From Rhizobiales bacterium UBA3584 (GTDB taxonomy: Bacteria; Pseudomonadota; Alphaproteobacteria; Rhizobiales; Devosiaceae): 15,216 bases of DNA. The translations under genes were made by a program, and so were the position numbers. Below the pieces are notes generated by a model. It was not told where the DNA came from. It searched no databases and saw only the letters and a program-made list of their open reading frames with translations. Of the stretch, positions 7,097-15,145 are shown in pieces. Positions within the stretch are counted from its first letter, which is position 1. Each line of letters starts with the position of its first letter. The stretch spans positions 1 to 15,216 of the forward strand of contig DFMV01000056.1 of NCBI GenBank assembly GCA_002375765.1. Direction: 5' to 3'.

Positions 7097-8335
7097 TTGG
7101 CGCAGGGTGTTGCGGATACGGAGATGATCCGGCGACAGAACCGGCTGCTTGTGCTCGACGCATTGCGTCGACACGGACCGTTGTCACGTTCGCAGGTGGC
7201 AACGCTGACCGGACTCTCAAATGCCACGCTGACCGCTATCGCCACAGATCTGGTCGGCGATGGGATCATCACCGAACTTGCCGAGCCGCAAGCGGGGGTG
7301 AAATCGCGTGGCCGCCCCGCCGTTCAACTTGTACACAACCGAGGCGCCGGCTTCGTGCTGCTCATCGAGCTGGACGTCAATCGCTGCCGCATGTCGCTGC
7401 TCGACTATGGCGGGGTGCTTATCGACCGGGTCGAGTCCGGAGTCGGCCCTACCCTTTTTTCCGAAGTCGCGCCCGCCGCATGGTTCATCGAGCGCATAGG
7501 CCACATGATCGGCCGCAACGCCGATATCGGCAACACGCTTCATGGGGTGTCTATTTCGGTACAGGGGATCCTGGATGGAGAAGGACACGGCCTGACATGG
7601 TCGCCCATTCCTCACCTGAGCGGCCATGATATCGTCACGGCGATCAACAACCGGCTCGGACTGGCGGTCCGCCTGTTCAAGCGCGGCCGCCTGATGGCAG
7701 ATGGCATGCGCTGGCTCGATCCTGGCCTCGCCAAATCGAGCATCGCAACGATCTATATCGGATCGACAATCGGTATGGGGCTGACGCTGCCCACCGATTC
7801 CAGCCCCAGCGCCGGCCTGGCGACCGAATTCGGCCATATGATCCACATGCCCGGCGGCGCGTTGTGCCGCTGCGGCGCGCGCGGTTGCATCGAGGCCTAC
7901 GCCGCCGATTATGCGGTACTGCGTGCCGCCTATTCGGTTCCCGAACACGCCACGCCGGCCAGCGCCGTCCCTCCGGCCGATTTCCAGCACATCTTCGCCC
8001 GCGCCCGACAGGGCGACCGCGCAGCCCAACGCGCCTTTGCCGCAGCCGGCAGCGCCATAGGACATGGCATCAGCCGGTTGATTTCGATCGTCGAAATCGA
8101 CAAGCTCATCCTTCTAGGCCCCAACACCGCGGCCTATGACCTTATGGAAACCGCAATCGCCGAAGGCGCTGCCGCTTCGCTCATGGGCCGGATGCGCGGC
8201 CTGCCGCCGATCCAGCTCGTACCCGACGCCGGCGAGCCGATTTATCGCGGCCTGATGATGAAGACCCTGACCGAGATCGACAGAACCTTCGCCGACCGTG
8301 CTTCGCTGCCGGCGGCACGCCGATCGGCGGAATAG
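7097..8335 (+). CDS. xylR: ROK-family transcriptional repressor, probable xylose operon regulator
   Basis: The 412-residue protein has an N-terminal winged helix-turn-helix (about 12-75: an [24 protein letters not shown] start, [12 protein letters not shown] recognition region, then the wing GRPA) and a ROK domain. The ROK zinc motif C-x-C-G-x-x-G-C is at 257-264, with His247 in EFGHM nearby. The catalytic Asp of ROK sugar kinases, normally in an N-D-A context, is not visible at the matching place (around 192-203), consistent with a sugar-sensing regulator and not a kinase. The start is a TTG with a GGGAGG ribosome binding site 5 nt upstream (7086-7091); an ATG at 7124 is the alternative. It is transcribed divergently from xylFHG, whose promoter carries palindromes it may bind. 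Symbol by context only. Confidence 0.85.
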   Translation: MAQGVADTEMIRRQNRLLVLDALRRHGPLSRSQVATLTGLSNATLTAIATDLVGDGIITELAEPQAGVKSRGRPAVQLVHNRGAGFVLLIELDVNRCRMSLLDYGGVLIDRVESGVGPTLFSEVAPAAWFIERIGHMIGRNADIGNTLHGVSISVQGILDGEGHGLTWSPIPHLSGHDIVTAINNRLGLAVRLFKRGRLMADGMRWLDPGLAKSSIATIYIGSTIGMGLTLPTDSSPSAGLATEFGHMIHMPGGALCRCGARGCIEAYAADYAVLRAAYSVPEHATPASAVPPADFQHIFARARQGDRAAQRAFAAAGSAIGHGISRLISIVEIDKLILLGPNTAAYDLMETAIAEGAAASLMGRMRGLPPIQLVPDAGEPIYRGLMMKTLTEIDRTFADRASLPAARRSAE

Positions 8336-8337
8336 CA

Positions 8338-9444
8338 TCAGTCGGCCAAGAAGAGGTTTGGATACCGGCGCGGCTGGGATCGCAGATACTGGGGCGGAGC
8401 CTTGACCTGCCCACCCAGCGCGGCCGCGACATGCCATGGCCAATGCGGATTGTAGAGCACCGCGCGCGCCACCGCGATCATGTCAGCATCGCCGGTCGAA
8501 ACAATGGCCTCGGCTTGCTCGGCTTCGGTAATCAGCCCAACGGCAACAACCGGCATGGACACTGCCTGTTTGACCTGCCGGGCCAGGGGAACCTGATAAT
8601 TGGGGCCGATGGGAATTTTCTGGGCCACGCTGACGCCGCCGCTCGAAACATGGATGGCGGAACATCCCCTGGCTTCAAGCGCCTTTGCAAAATCTACGGT
8701 CTGCTCTCCATCCCAGCCGCCCTCGACCCAATCGGTTCCCGAGACCCGAACCGTGACAGGCTTGTCTGCAGAGAAAGCGGCGCGAATGGCGTCGAAGACC
8801 TCAAGCGGGAAGCGCATGCGATTTTCGAGCGACCCACCATATTCGTCGTCACGCCGGTTTGAGATGGGGGAAAGAAATTCGTGCAGCAGATAGCCATGCG
8901 CTGCGTGGATTTGAATGGCATCAAGCCCCAATCGGTCTGAGCGCCGCGCCGCGTCCGCAAAGGCATTGCGGACGCGGGCAAGCCCATCCGCATCGAGCGC
9001 CACAGGAGGATTGTCACTGTCGAGGAACGGAACGGCGGAGGGAGCTTCCGTCTGCCACCCATTGGAATGATCGGGAGGAAGTTGCGCGCCGCCCTTCCAA
9101 GGCACCTCGCAACTTGCTTTGCGGCCGGCATGGGCCAACTGGATGGAAATGGGCATGTCAGACCACCGTCGAATGCCATCGATCACCCGCTTCATCGCTG
9201 CTTCTGTCGCATCGCTGTAAAGCCCCACGTCGCCATAGGTAATCCGGCCCTCGGGCGTGACTGCCGTCGCTTCAATGGTCAGAAGCGCTGCGCCTGACAT
9301 CGCCAGCTGTCCGAGATGGATCAGATGCCAGTCGCTCATCTCACCATCCCGTGCCGAATACTGGCACATCGGGGCGATGACGATCCGGTTGGCCAGAGTG
9401 GTGTCTCCGATCCTGATCGGCTCGAACAGTTTTGGCTTTGCCAT
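8338..9444 (-). CDS. NADH:flavin oxidoreductase, Old Yellow Enzyme family (YqjM/xenobiotic reductase type)
   Basis: The 368-residue FMN-dependent TIM-barrel protein has the thermophilic-like OYE signature residues. Cys27 and Tyr29 in PMCQYSA tune the flavin, HAGRKAS is at 105-111, the substrate-binding His180 and His183 and Tyr185 lie in IHAAHGYLLHEF, and a C-terminal Arg in PHWPWHVA-preceding RAVLYNP helps bind FMN. These enzymes reduce activated C=C bonds of enals, enones or xenobiotics using NAD(P)H; the physiological substrate is unknown. The ATG at 9444 has AAGGA about 11 nt upstream; a TTG two codons earlier at 9450 has better spacing and could be used. The stop lies two bases from that of the convergent ROK gene. 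Nothing links it functionally to xylose uptake. Confidence 0.92.
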   Translation of the reverse strand: MAKPKLFEPIRIGDTTLANRIVIAPMCQYSARDGEMSDWHLIHLGQLAMSGAALLTIEATAVTPEGRITYGDVGLYSDATEAAMKRVIDGIRRWSDMPISIQLAHAGRKASCEVPWKGGAQLPPDHSNGWQTEAPSAVPFLDSDNPPVALDADGLARVRNAFADAARRSDRLGLDAIQIHAAHGYLLHEFLSPISNRRDDEYGGSLENRMRFPLEVFDAIRAAFSADKPVTVRVSGTDWVEGGWDGEQTVDFAKALEARGCSAIHVSSGGVSVAQKIPIGPNYQVPLARQVKQAVSMPVVAVGLITEAEQAEAIVSTGDADMIAVARAVLYNPHWPWHVAAALGGQVKAPPQYLRSQPRRYPNLFLAD

Positions 9445-9539
9445 GATCAAATGCGTCCTTGTTCTAAAGTGATCTTATCGGGTAGCGCCCAGCGCGGGGA
9501 TAAAGCAACAAATCTCATAACCAGACGTCGCCATGATCC

Positions 9540-9568
9540 TTGCATCGGAACGGGACTGGTGCTAGCAA
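9540..9568 (+). promoter_or_regulatory. Possible promoter of tRNA-Thr
   Basis: TTGCAT (9540-9545), a 17-nt spacer and TAGCAA (9563-9568) place a start site about five bases before the tRNA 5' end. The -10 is weak, as is usual for alphaproteobacteria, so the call rests mostly on spacing. Confidence 0.35.
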
Positions 9569-9578
9569 CCGCTCCGTT

Positions 9579-9654
9579 GCCGGTATAGCTCAGTTGGTAG
9601 AGCATCTGATTTGTAATCAGAGGGTCGCGGGTTCAAGTCCTGCTGCCGGCACCA
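9579..9654 (+). tRNA. tRNA-Thr (anticodon TGT)
   Basis: The 76-nt sequence folds as a standard cloverleaf. The acceptor stem GCCGGTA pairs with TGCCGGC (9644-9650), followed by discriminator A and an encoded CCA (9652-9654). The D-arm contains AGCTCAGTTGGTAGAGC. The anticodon stem TCTGA / TCAGA holds loop TTTGTAA with anticodon TGT at 9612-9614, reading ACA and other ACN threonine codons. The T-arm contains GGTTCAAGTCC. It stands alone between the flavin reductase and the HdeD-type gene. Confidence 0.98.
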
Positions 9655-9727
9655 TGCACTCCCAGCCGATTTCCCTATTGCGACGAATGAGATAGACTTG
9701 CGCCGAACAGGCGGAGGCTCGATCATC

Positions 9728-10324
9728 ATGACCATCTCGATGGACGCTGCGGCAGAACTTTATCGCCAGGCGATGCGCGAGGGCGTCAGGCGGTTCTCTC
9801 TGCTCTATCTTGCGCAAGCGGGATTGCTGGTGCTCGCCGGGTTGCTGTCGATTGTCTCCCCCATATTCTCGGCCGAGGCGGTTATTGGCGCCATCGGCTG
9901 GCTACTGGTTGCCAGCGGGGTTCTGCAGGGCATCGGCCTGATTCCGGCCCGGCATACGCCCTATGTCTGGTTGCAGCTCATTTCGGCGGTGCTGGCGCTG
10001 CTGATCGGGTTCCTCATCCTGCGCAATCCCGGCCAATCGATTCTGGCTTTTGGGCTGTTGATCGTCGTGTTCTTCATGATCGAGGGGCTCTCCAAGGTCG
10101 TCTGGGCACTGACCATCCGTCCGATTACCGGCTGGCTCTGGGTGTTGCTTAGCGGCGTGCTGGGCGTCTTGCTTTCCATCATCCTCATCATCAGCCTCGA
10201 AACGACGGCTCCATGGCTGATCGCGATATTTGTGGGCCTGCAATTGATCGCCATCGGAGCGGCGATCGGCTATCTCGCCTGGTCGATCCGGCAGGTCGCG
10301 GACCAGTCCAAACCGATTGGCTGA
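9728..10324 (+). CDS. HdeD/DUF308 family integral membrane protein
   Basis: The 198-residue protein has about six hydrophobic helices (roughly 25-45, 52-72, 80-98, 104-124, 135-157 and 163-184) arranged as pairs, with the G-x-L-hydrophobic and ILRNP-type turns seen in HdeD family members. The family includes E. coli HdeD, linked to acid resistance at high cell density, but most members have no known activity. It should sit in the inner membrane. The ATG at 9728 follows a GGAGG at 9713-9717 with a 10-nt spacer; a TTG at 9698 is the in-frame alternative but would place the ribosome binding site inside the gene. It precedes nadK by 60 nt on the same strand and may be cotranscribed with it. Confidence 0.85.
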   Translation: MTISMDAAAELYRQAMREGVRRFSLLYLAQAGLLVLAGLLSIVSPIFSAEAVIGAIGWLLVASGVLQGIGLIPARHTPYVWLQLISAVLALLIGFLILRNPGQSILAFGLLIVVFFMIEGLSKVVWALTIRPITGWLWVLLSGVLGVLLSIILIISLETTAPWLIAIFVGLQLIAIGAAIGYLAWSIRQVADQSKPIG

Positions 10325-10384
10325 CCCGGCCAGCCGTGGTAAGGCCCTGCAAGACTTGGCGAATGTGGTTCTGCGGAGGATACC

Positions 10385-11161
10385 TTGGCGCTCTATACCG
10401 ATGGCAAGGTTGCCTTTGTCTCCTCTGACACGCCCGAAGCCAACGCGGCCCGGGAAGAGTTGATAGCGCGCCACGGCGACGCCGGGCTCGAAAACGCCTC
10501 GATCGTCGTTGCCCTTGGCGGTGATGGGCTGATGCTCGAAACGCTGCACCGGGTCATGGACCGCAATGTACCGGTCTATGGGATGAATTTCGGGACCGTC
10601 GGCTTCCTGATGAACGACTACAACCCCGATGCGCTGGACGTTCGGCTGCGGGCAGCTCTCCCCACCCGCATCCATCCGCTCTCCATGCGGGTGACCGATG
10701 CCGATGGCAAGGTGTCCGAAGCGCTGGCGCTCAATGAAGTTTCGCTCTACCGCTCGTCCTATCAGGCCGCCAAGATCCGGATTGCCATCGATGGTGAAGT
10801 CCGGCTCGAGGAACTGATTTGCGACGGCATCATCGTGGCTACCCCCGCCGGTTCAACCGCCTACAATCTTTCGGCCCACGGTCCCATCCTGCCGATTACA
10901 GCGCCACTTCTGGCGCTGACGCCAATCTCGCCATTTCGTCCAAGGCGCTGGCGCGGGGCGATCCTGTCCAATCGCGCCAACATTACCTTCACGACCCAGG
11001 AGAACGGCAAGCGGCCAGTGAGCGCGGTTGCCGACAACGTGCAATTCGACCGTGTCGTTGAAGTGCAGGTCCACGAAAGCCGCCGCCATTCGGCGACATT
11101 GCTGTTCGATCCCGGCCACAGCCTCGATGAGCGGGTTCTGATCGAACAGTTTCGGTACTGA
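10385..11161 (+). CDS. nadK: NAD kinase
   Basis: The 258-residue protein shows the diagnostic NAD kinase motifs: GGDG at 45-48 in [11 protein letters not shown], the NE motif Asn117-Glu118 in [10 protein letters not shown], and [15 protein letters not shown] at 153-167. It phosphorylates NAD to NADP with ATP or polyphosphate and is normally essential. The length matches the short alphaproteobacterial form. The start is a TTG at 10385 with GGAGG five bases upstream (10375-10379); no better ATG precedes the motifs. It follows the HdeD-type gene and is convergent with the DUF2336 gene, with seven bases between stop codons. Confidence 0.95.
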   Translation: MALYTDGKVAFVSSDTPEANAAREELIARHGDAGLENASIVVALGGDGLMLETLHRVMDRNVPVYGMNFGTVGFLMNDYNPDALDVRLRAALPTRIHPLSMRVTDADGKVSEALALNEVSLYRSSYQAAKIRIAIDGEVRLEELICDGIIVATPAGSTAYNLSAHGPILPITAPLLALTPISPFRPRRWRGAILSNRANITFTTQENGKRPVSAVADNVQFDRVVEVQVHESRRHSATLLFDPGHSLDERVLIEQFRY

Positions 11162-11168
11162 GGCGGAA

Positions 11169-12377
11169 TCAGGCCGCCGGGAGCGCCAGCCGTTCCTGGC
11201 GCAGGTCGGGCACCATGACCTCGTCGGGCGATTCGGCGGCAAAGGCAGGCATCACGCCCCGCGCCGCGCTGCGGGCGAGCGCGATGTTCTGCTCGTTGAG
11301 ATAGGCAAAGGACTCTTCGAGAGCCGGCGGAAGTACGCCATCATGCTCGACGATCAACTCCTCGATCAGAAGCGACACCACGTAATGACGCGCCGCCACA
11401 TCGTCGGCCAGATCGGCCTGCCGGGCATGAGCGACCAGACGGGCCAGAAGATTGCGTACGGCCGGTGTGAAACCACAACGGCTGAAGACCGCATGGAGCG
11501 CTGCCCGGCTGCCGCTGTCGAGAATGGTGAAGATCTTGCTCCGCGGTGTGGCGGAGAGATGGGAAAGCGCATCGGCGAAAAACAGCACGTGGCCGTGCAC
11601 CATGGCATGGAGCATCAGCCGGGCGTTGATTTTCTCGTTCTCGGCCATAGCCGCGACGTAGCCTCGCGCGCCCCTGCCCGCTTCGCGTTCGCCGATGGCG
11701 GTGGTTGCGTTGTCGCACGCATCGCGCAACAGGCGATCCAGACGGCGCGGCTGGACGGCGCCTTTGACGACCCGCAACCCCAGGAGCGCCTGACGAACGC
11801 ATTCGACAAGATGCAGTCGCGCGATACCGGGAAGATCACGCCGCTTGAGCAAGGCCCCGCGCACTTTTGCGTCCTCGCCCCATTTTTCGGCCAACAGCAT
11901 GAGATCATCGTCGGGCAACACGATCTCGGTGCGGCCCAGCACGCGAATGCACAAATCGGGGTCGCCCAGGCGCGTAAGTGCCAGCGCCACGCGTTGGCTC
12001 AGTGTCGGACGGGCGGTCATGACGGCGAGCATGTCCGGATCGCCCGAGCGGATGATCCCCATGAGATCGGCATCGAGCAGCACCGGGGAAAACTGAACCA
12101 CGGCGCGGGAAATGACGGGAGCATCCTGTGCCAGCGAAAGCATGATCGGGCGAGGCGCATTTTCGGAATGCAGCAGCCCATAGGCAAGGGCGGCGCGCAC
12201 CTTGACGGAAGGATCGTCGAGAAAATTCATCAGCGCGGCATAAAGCGCGGCCTGTTCGTCCGCCGGTCCGCGATGGGCAAGATACGCCATGGCGGCCAGA
12301 TGAGCCGCCTGCCCCCGCTGCTCGCTGTCCCGCGACTGGCAAAGTTGCACGTAACGCTGATAGGCGACCATACGCAT
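11169..12377 (-). CDS. DUF2336 domain-containing protein
   Basis: The 402-residue, helix-rich protein resembles the DUF2336 family of alphaproteobacteria, whose function is unknown. The N-terminal half reads as HEAT-like helical repeats, for example ALMNFLDDPSVKVRAALAYG and later VALALTRLGDPDLCIRVLGR, which suggests a protein-binding scaffold. No signal peptide or transmembrane segment is visible. The start is uncertain: ATG at 12377 is used here, ATG at 12371 is equally plausible, and an in-frame TTG at 12413 has no ribosome binding site. It lies directly downstream of the lytic transglycosylase gene on the same strand, and a near-match to a CtrA site lies in the gap at 12417-12433. Confidence 0.75.
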   Translation of the reverse strand: MRMVAYQRYVQLCQSRDSEQRGQAAHLAAMAYLAHRGPADEQAALYAALMNFLDDPSVKVRAALAYGLLHSENAPRPIMLSLAQDAPVISRAVVQFSPVLLDADLMGIIRSGDPDMLAVMTARPTLSQRVALALTRLGDPDLCIRVLGRTEIVLPDDDLMLLAEKWGEDAKVRGALLKRRDLPGIARLHLVECVRQALLGLRVVKGAVQPRRLDRLLRDACDNATTAIGEREAGRGARGYVAAMAENEKINARLMLHAMVHGHVLFFADALSHLSATPRSKIFTILDSGSRAALHAVFSRCGFTPAVRNLLARLVAHARQADLADDVAARHYVVSLLIEELIVEHDGVLPPALEESFAYLNEQNIALARSAARGVMPAFAAESPDEVMVPDLRQERLALPAA

Positions 12378-12458
12378 CCCCAAAACACTCTTGAGGCTCA
12401 AACTAGCCCGCAAGGTTTAAGTTTTGGTTCACCATAAACGCCCGATCGGCCCGGGGGA

Positions 12459-13274
12459 CTATTCTTCCGAATAGAACCCGCTGAACAGCGCGCGGCCCGG
12501 CACAACATCCGGCGCCTGGACCGGGGCCGATACCGACGATTGCGCTTCGGTGGCAAAAAGCGACGTGAAGGACACTCCGGGCGGGATCAGCGGCGCGGCG
12601 TCGATCTCCACCCTCGAGGGCAAGGGTTGCTGGCTGGCCATCTGCTGGGCGGCAAAGGCGGCGTTTTCTGTGCCCGAGTGCCGGGCCACCAGCGCCTCAT
12701 AGACCTCCCGCACGCTGCGGGGGCGGCCATTTTCGTAAAAGATCGAAGGATTGGCGGCGGCGGGGCGCGGAAAGGCGGCCGCAGCGTCGGCGTTGGGATT
12801 TTGCAGTCCCAGCTCGAAAAACCGCTCTGCCCCACTCGGCCCGAGAAAATGGGCGATATAAAGCTCGCCCGGACTGGGCATGCGCCCGAACTTGCCCATG
12901 AGATAATCGCCATTGCGCCGGGTGAACGCCGCCGCCATGTCGGATGCCACCTGCGGGTCGTTGCGCAATTGGAGGATCTGTTGGCGCACTGCAGGGTTGG
13001 AGACGAAAAACTCGCCCTCATGTTCCTCGATGTGGTCGGCAAAATCCTGGTAGCCCAGCCTTGGGCCTTCCGACTTCATCACTTCGAGCCACGTGCTCTC
13101 GATGAACTGGAAAAGCCCGGTCGCCGAAGACGTCTGGGCTTTCGCGCTCGGATTGAGGCTGCTTTCCCTTATTGCCGTCTGCAGCAGATAGTCGAAATCC
13201 ACGCCATTGCGCGCCCCCGCACGGTCGAGGGCATAGGCTATGGGTTGCGGCACATTGGAAATCGGCGAGGCCAT
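12459..13274 (-). CDS. Lytic transglycosylase (SLT domain) lacking a signal peptide
   Basis: The 271-residue protein has an SLT/lysozyme-like domain at about 12-155. The catalytic Glu37 lies in TAIRESSLNP and is followed by SSATGLFQFIESTW (49-62) and LYIAHFLGPSGAERFF (138-153), the active-site framework that cleaves peptidoglycan to 1,6-anhydro products. The remaining 110 residues are Ala/Pro-rich and end in short aromatic motifs. The N-terminus MASPISNVPQPI is not a Sec or lipoprotein signal, so export would need another route (flagellar or other secretion apparatus) or an unusual mechanism. The ATG at 13274 has only a weak ribosome binding site. Upstream is a palindrome with a CtrA-type site; downstream is the DUF2336 gene. 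Confidence 0.85.
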   Translation of the reverse strand: MASPISNVPQPIAYALDRAGARNGVDFDYLLQTAIRESSLNPSAKAQTSSATGLFQFIESTWLEVMKSEGPRLGYQDFADHIEEHEGEFFVSNPAVRQQILQLRNDPQVASDMAAAFTRRNGDYLMGKFGRMPSPGELYIAHFLGPSGAERFFELGLQNPNADAAAAFPRPAAANPSIFYENGRPRSVREVYEALVARHSGTENAAFAAQQMASQQPLPSRVEIDAAPLIPPGVSFTSLFATEAQSSVSAPVQAPDVVPGRALFSGFYSEE

Positions 13275-13316
13275 GAAATCCGACTCAAGAATCCTTGGAG
13301 GTTAATGAAACCCTAC

Positions 13317-13341
13317 CGTGGTTAACCCTCGGTTAACCACG
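13317..13341. promoter_or_regulatory. Perfect palindrome containing a CtrA-type TTAA-N7-TTAAC site
   Basis: CGTGGTTAACC (13317-13327), a 3-nt spacer CTC, and GGTTAACCACG (13331-13341) form a perfect 11-bp inverted repeat. Within it TTAA (13322-13325), seven bases, then TTAAC (13333-13337) matches the full consensus of the cell-cycle regulator CtrA. It sits 43 bp upstream of the transglycosylase start and covers the nitroreductase stop codon (13333-13335). As RNA it would also form a hairpin, but with no T-run it is a poor terminator. Confidence 0.55.
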
Positions 13342-13911
13342 CCAATACGTGGTCAGCGCCGCGGGGTCTGGCCGGTCGCGCTCCTCAAGGCGCGTCTGTG
13401 GCGTGCCGATGTGAACGAAAGCCACGAACCGCTCGCCCTCACCGGCGCCAAGCATTGTGGCAGCCTGGGCATCATAGGCGAACCAGCGGGTGACCCAATG
13501 GGCGCCGAAACCAAGCGCATTGGCGGCATGACAAAGGTTGAACGCGACATTTCCGGCGGCCAGCAACTGTTCGAATTCGGGGATTTTGACGTGTGGCGCA
13601 GCGGTCGAGATGACACCGACGGTGATCGGCGCGGGCAGGAACTGCTTGCGCTCAAATTCAAGCTGCTCGTCGGTTCGCTCGGGCCACTTGGCTTTTGCGA
13701 TGGCGTGCAGTCGGTCACCCACAGCCTGACGGGCATCGCCCTCAAAGACGACAAAGCGCCATGGCGCAAGCTTGCCGTGATCGGGAACGCGACACGCAAT
13801 TTCCAGCATCTCCGCCAATTGCTCGGGCGATGGTCCCGGCTCGGCCAGAAACGGTGCAGTGACGGTACGGCGTGACAACAGGTAGTCGCGCAGGGCGGTA
13901 TTCACAGTCAT
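13333..13911 (-). CDS. Nitroreductase family protein (YdjA-like)
   Basis: The 192-residue protein matches the short YdjA-type nitroreductases. RRTV near 14-17 and VPDHGKLAPWRFVVF at 42-56 form the FMN-binding segment, and AGNVAFNLCHAANALGFGAHWVTRW at about 119-143 is the conserved helix and dimer-interface region. Such enzymes are FMN-dependent oxidoreductases using NAD(P)H; physiological substrates are generally unknown. The ATG at 13911 starts the family-like sequence; the reading frame stays open upstream to 14499 but that part is antisense to the secreted-protein gene. The stop codon lies inside the palindrome at 13317-13341. The gene is divergent from the secreted-protein gene across a 114-bp gap where I see no clear promoter. 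Confidence 0.9.
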   Translation of the reverse strand: MTVNTALRDYLLSRRTVTAPFLAEPGPSPEQLAEMLEIACRVPDHGKLAPWRFVVFEGDARQAVGDRLHAIAKAKWPERTDEQLEFERKQFLPAPITVGVISTAAPHVKIPEFEQLLAAGNVAFNLCHAANALGFGAHWVTRWFAYDAQAATMLGAGEGERFVAFVHIGTPQTRLEERDRPDPAALTTYWRG

Positions 13912-14025
13912 GACGGATAATCGGCTCCCAACTTGCTCATCGCGCTTCCTTATGACACAGCTTTTCCCCAATCCAAGCCTAACAGAGTGATCGCTGGCGA
14001 GGAGTAGTTGGTAAAGAGTGGTTTG

Positions 14026-15015
14026 ATGCGTCTTCGGTCCCTGCTTTTGCTTTTCGTTTTGGCGTTTGGCGCCATGCCGGCCTTCGGTCAGGAAATCGAT
14101 GAAACGCTCGTCTCCCCGGTTCCACCTCCCCGGCCCGTCGAGTTCGGTGGCACGTCCCAGCCCGGCGATTCGGAGGACGGAGCCGGTCCTGATGCGGCAA
14201 TCGATGGCGTCGAGCCTGGTACCGGCCCCGACCGGCTCGACTTTTCCGGCATCACCGACCCGCAGCCGGTAACCCTTTCCGCCCGACTGACCGACGACGG
14301 ACCGTTTATTCCCGAAGGTCTGGTCTGGCGCGTTTTCGATACTCGGACCGACGAGACGGGCGAGTTGGCTTTGGTCGCCAAATCGGAAGACGCCACGGCA
14401 AGCCTGAGCCTGCCGCCGGGCGAATACATCACGCATGTGGCCTATGGGCGGGCTCAGGCCAGCGATACGATGTTCGTCGAACCCGGCCCCAACACCCATA
14501 CCATCGTTTTCGAGGTCGGAGGATTGCGGCTTTCGGCGATGATCTCCGGGGACGTCCCCATCCCCAGCGACCTTTTACGCTTCGACATCTATTCCAACGG
14601 GCCCAATGGGCGCGTGACCGTGGCCGAAAACGTGGCTGCCAACGAACTCATCCATCTCAACGCCGGCATCTATTCGATCACCTCGCGGTTCGGATCGGTC
14701 AATGCCGTGGTGCGCTCGGAATTGCGGGTGGAACCGGGACAGATCACCGAGGCGACGCTGTACCAGAAGGCGGCGCAAGTCTCGCTGCGGCTGGTTTCCG
14801 AAGAGGGCGGCGAAGCCATCGCCGACGTTGAATGGACGATCAAGACACCGCAGGGCGAGACGATCTTTTCCGACATCGGAGCCTTTCCGGCGACGGTGCT
14901 GGCCGAGGGCGACTATCTGGCTTTGGCCAAGCTGGGCGAGAATGTCTACAACCGCGAATTCGAGGTGACGGCCGGCAGCCCGCGCGAGATCGAGATATTG
15001 ACCACGGTCTATTGA
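14026..15015 (+). CDS. Secreted protein of unknown function with three tandem beta-type repeats
   Basis: I do not recognise a named family. The 329-residue product has a Sec signal peptide (MRLRSLLLLFVLAFGAMPAFG, about 21 residues), then a Pro/Gly/Asp-rich linker (28-80). Three consecutive units of about 80 residues follow, at roughly 82-163, 166-246 and 250-326. Each ends in the same pattern: a turn [P/A/E]-G-x-Y, a strand, a Gly about 8 residues later, then F/L-x-V-x-x-G. Examples are LPPGEYITHVAYG...MFVEPG, LNAGIYSITSRFG...LRVEPG and LAEGDYLALAKLG...FEVTAG. This suggests three beta-sandwich domains, probably periplasmic or cell-surface. The ATG at 14026 has AAAGAG 7 nt upstream; a TTG at 14008 sits too close to the GAGGAG before it. 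Confidence 0.8.
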   Translation: MRLRSLLLLFVLAFGAMPAFGQEIDETLVSPVPPPRPVEFGGTSQPGDSEDGAGPDAAIDGVEPGTGPDRLDFSGITDPQPVTLSARLTDDGPFIPEGLVWRVFDTRTDETGELALVAKSEDATASLSLPPGEYITHVAYGRAQASDTMFVEPGPNTHTIVFEVGGLRLSAMISGDVPIPSDLLRFDIYSNGPNGRVTVAENVAANELIHLNAGIYSITSRFGSVNAVVRSELRVEPGQITEATLYQKAAQVSLRLVSEEGGEAIADVEWTIKTPQGETIFSDIGAFPATVLAEGDYLALAKLGENVYNREFEVTAGSPREIEILTTVY

Positions 15016-15084
15016 AGGCACGCCAAAACCTCCGACGGCCAATGACCTCGGCTTCTGATCGCCATTCGAGCGTAGCTCTCATGG

Positions 15085-15127
15085 CCTTCTCACCTCCAAT
15101 CGCGCCACCGGCACGATTGGCCGAAGG
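15085..15127 (+). other. Hairpin in the 3' flank of the secreted-protein gene
   Basis: CCAATCG (15096-15102) and CGATTGG (15114-15120) form a perfect 7-bp stem with an 11-nt loop. CCTTC (15085-15089) and GAAGG (15123-15127) extend it after an internal loop. No T-run follows, so it is not an intrinsic terminator. It could stabilise the upstream mRNA or be part of a structured RNA. Confidence 0.4.
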
Positions 15128-15145
15128 ACGGATCGCAGAACGGCA

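Noticed and set aside
6870..7220. N-terminal extension of XylF through the divergent promoter region
   Set aside because: The in-frame sequence covers the promoter, palindromes and the start of the ROK gene. The signal peptide and strong ribosome binding site place the start at 6869.
7217..8065. A 282-codon minus-strand frame
   Set aside because: It is antisense to the ROK regulator, is Gly/Ala/Arg-rich without domain motifs, and has no ribosome binding site of note.
9617..9817. A 66-codon minus-strand frame ending in VPAAGLEPATL
   Set aside because: This tail is the well-known spurious translation of antisense tRNA sequence; the frame overlaps tRNA-Thr and the start of the HdeD-type gene.
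9902..10675. A 257-codon minus-strand frame
   Set aside because: It is antisense to the HdeD-type and nadK genes and crosses their gap; composition is Asp/Gln/Arg-rich with no domain.
11343..12437. A 364-codon plus-strand frame
   Set aside because: It is antisense to the DUF2336 gene, His/Gln/Gly-rich, and lacks recognisable domains.
13912..14499. N-terminal extension of the nitroreductase
   Set aside because: It is antisense to the secreted-protein gene, and the canonical nitroreductase N-terminus begins at 13911.
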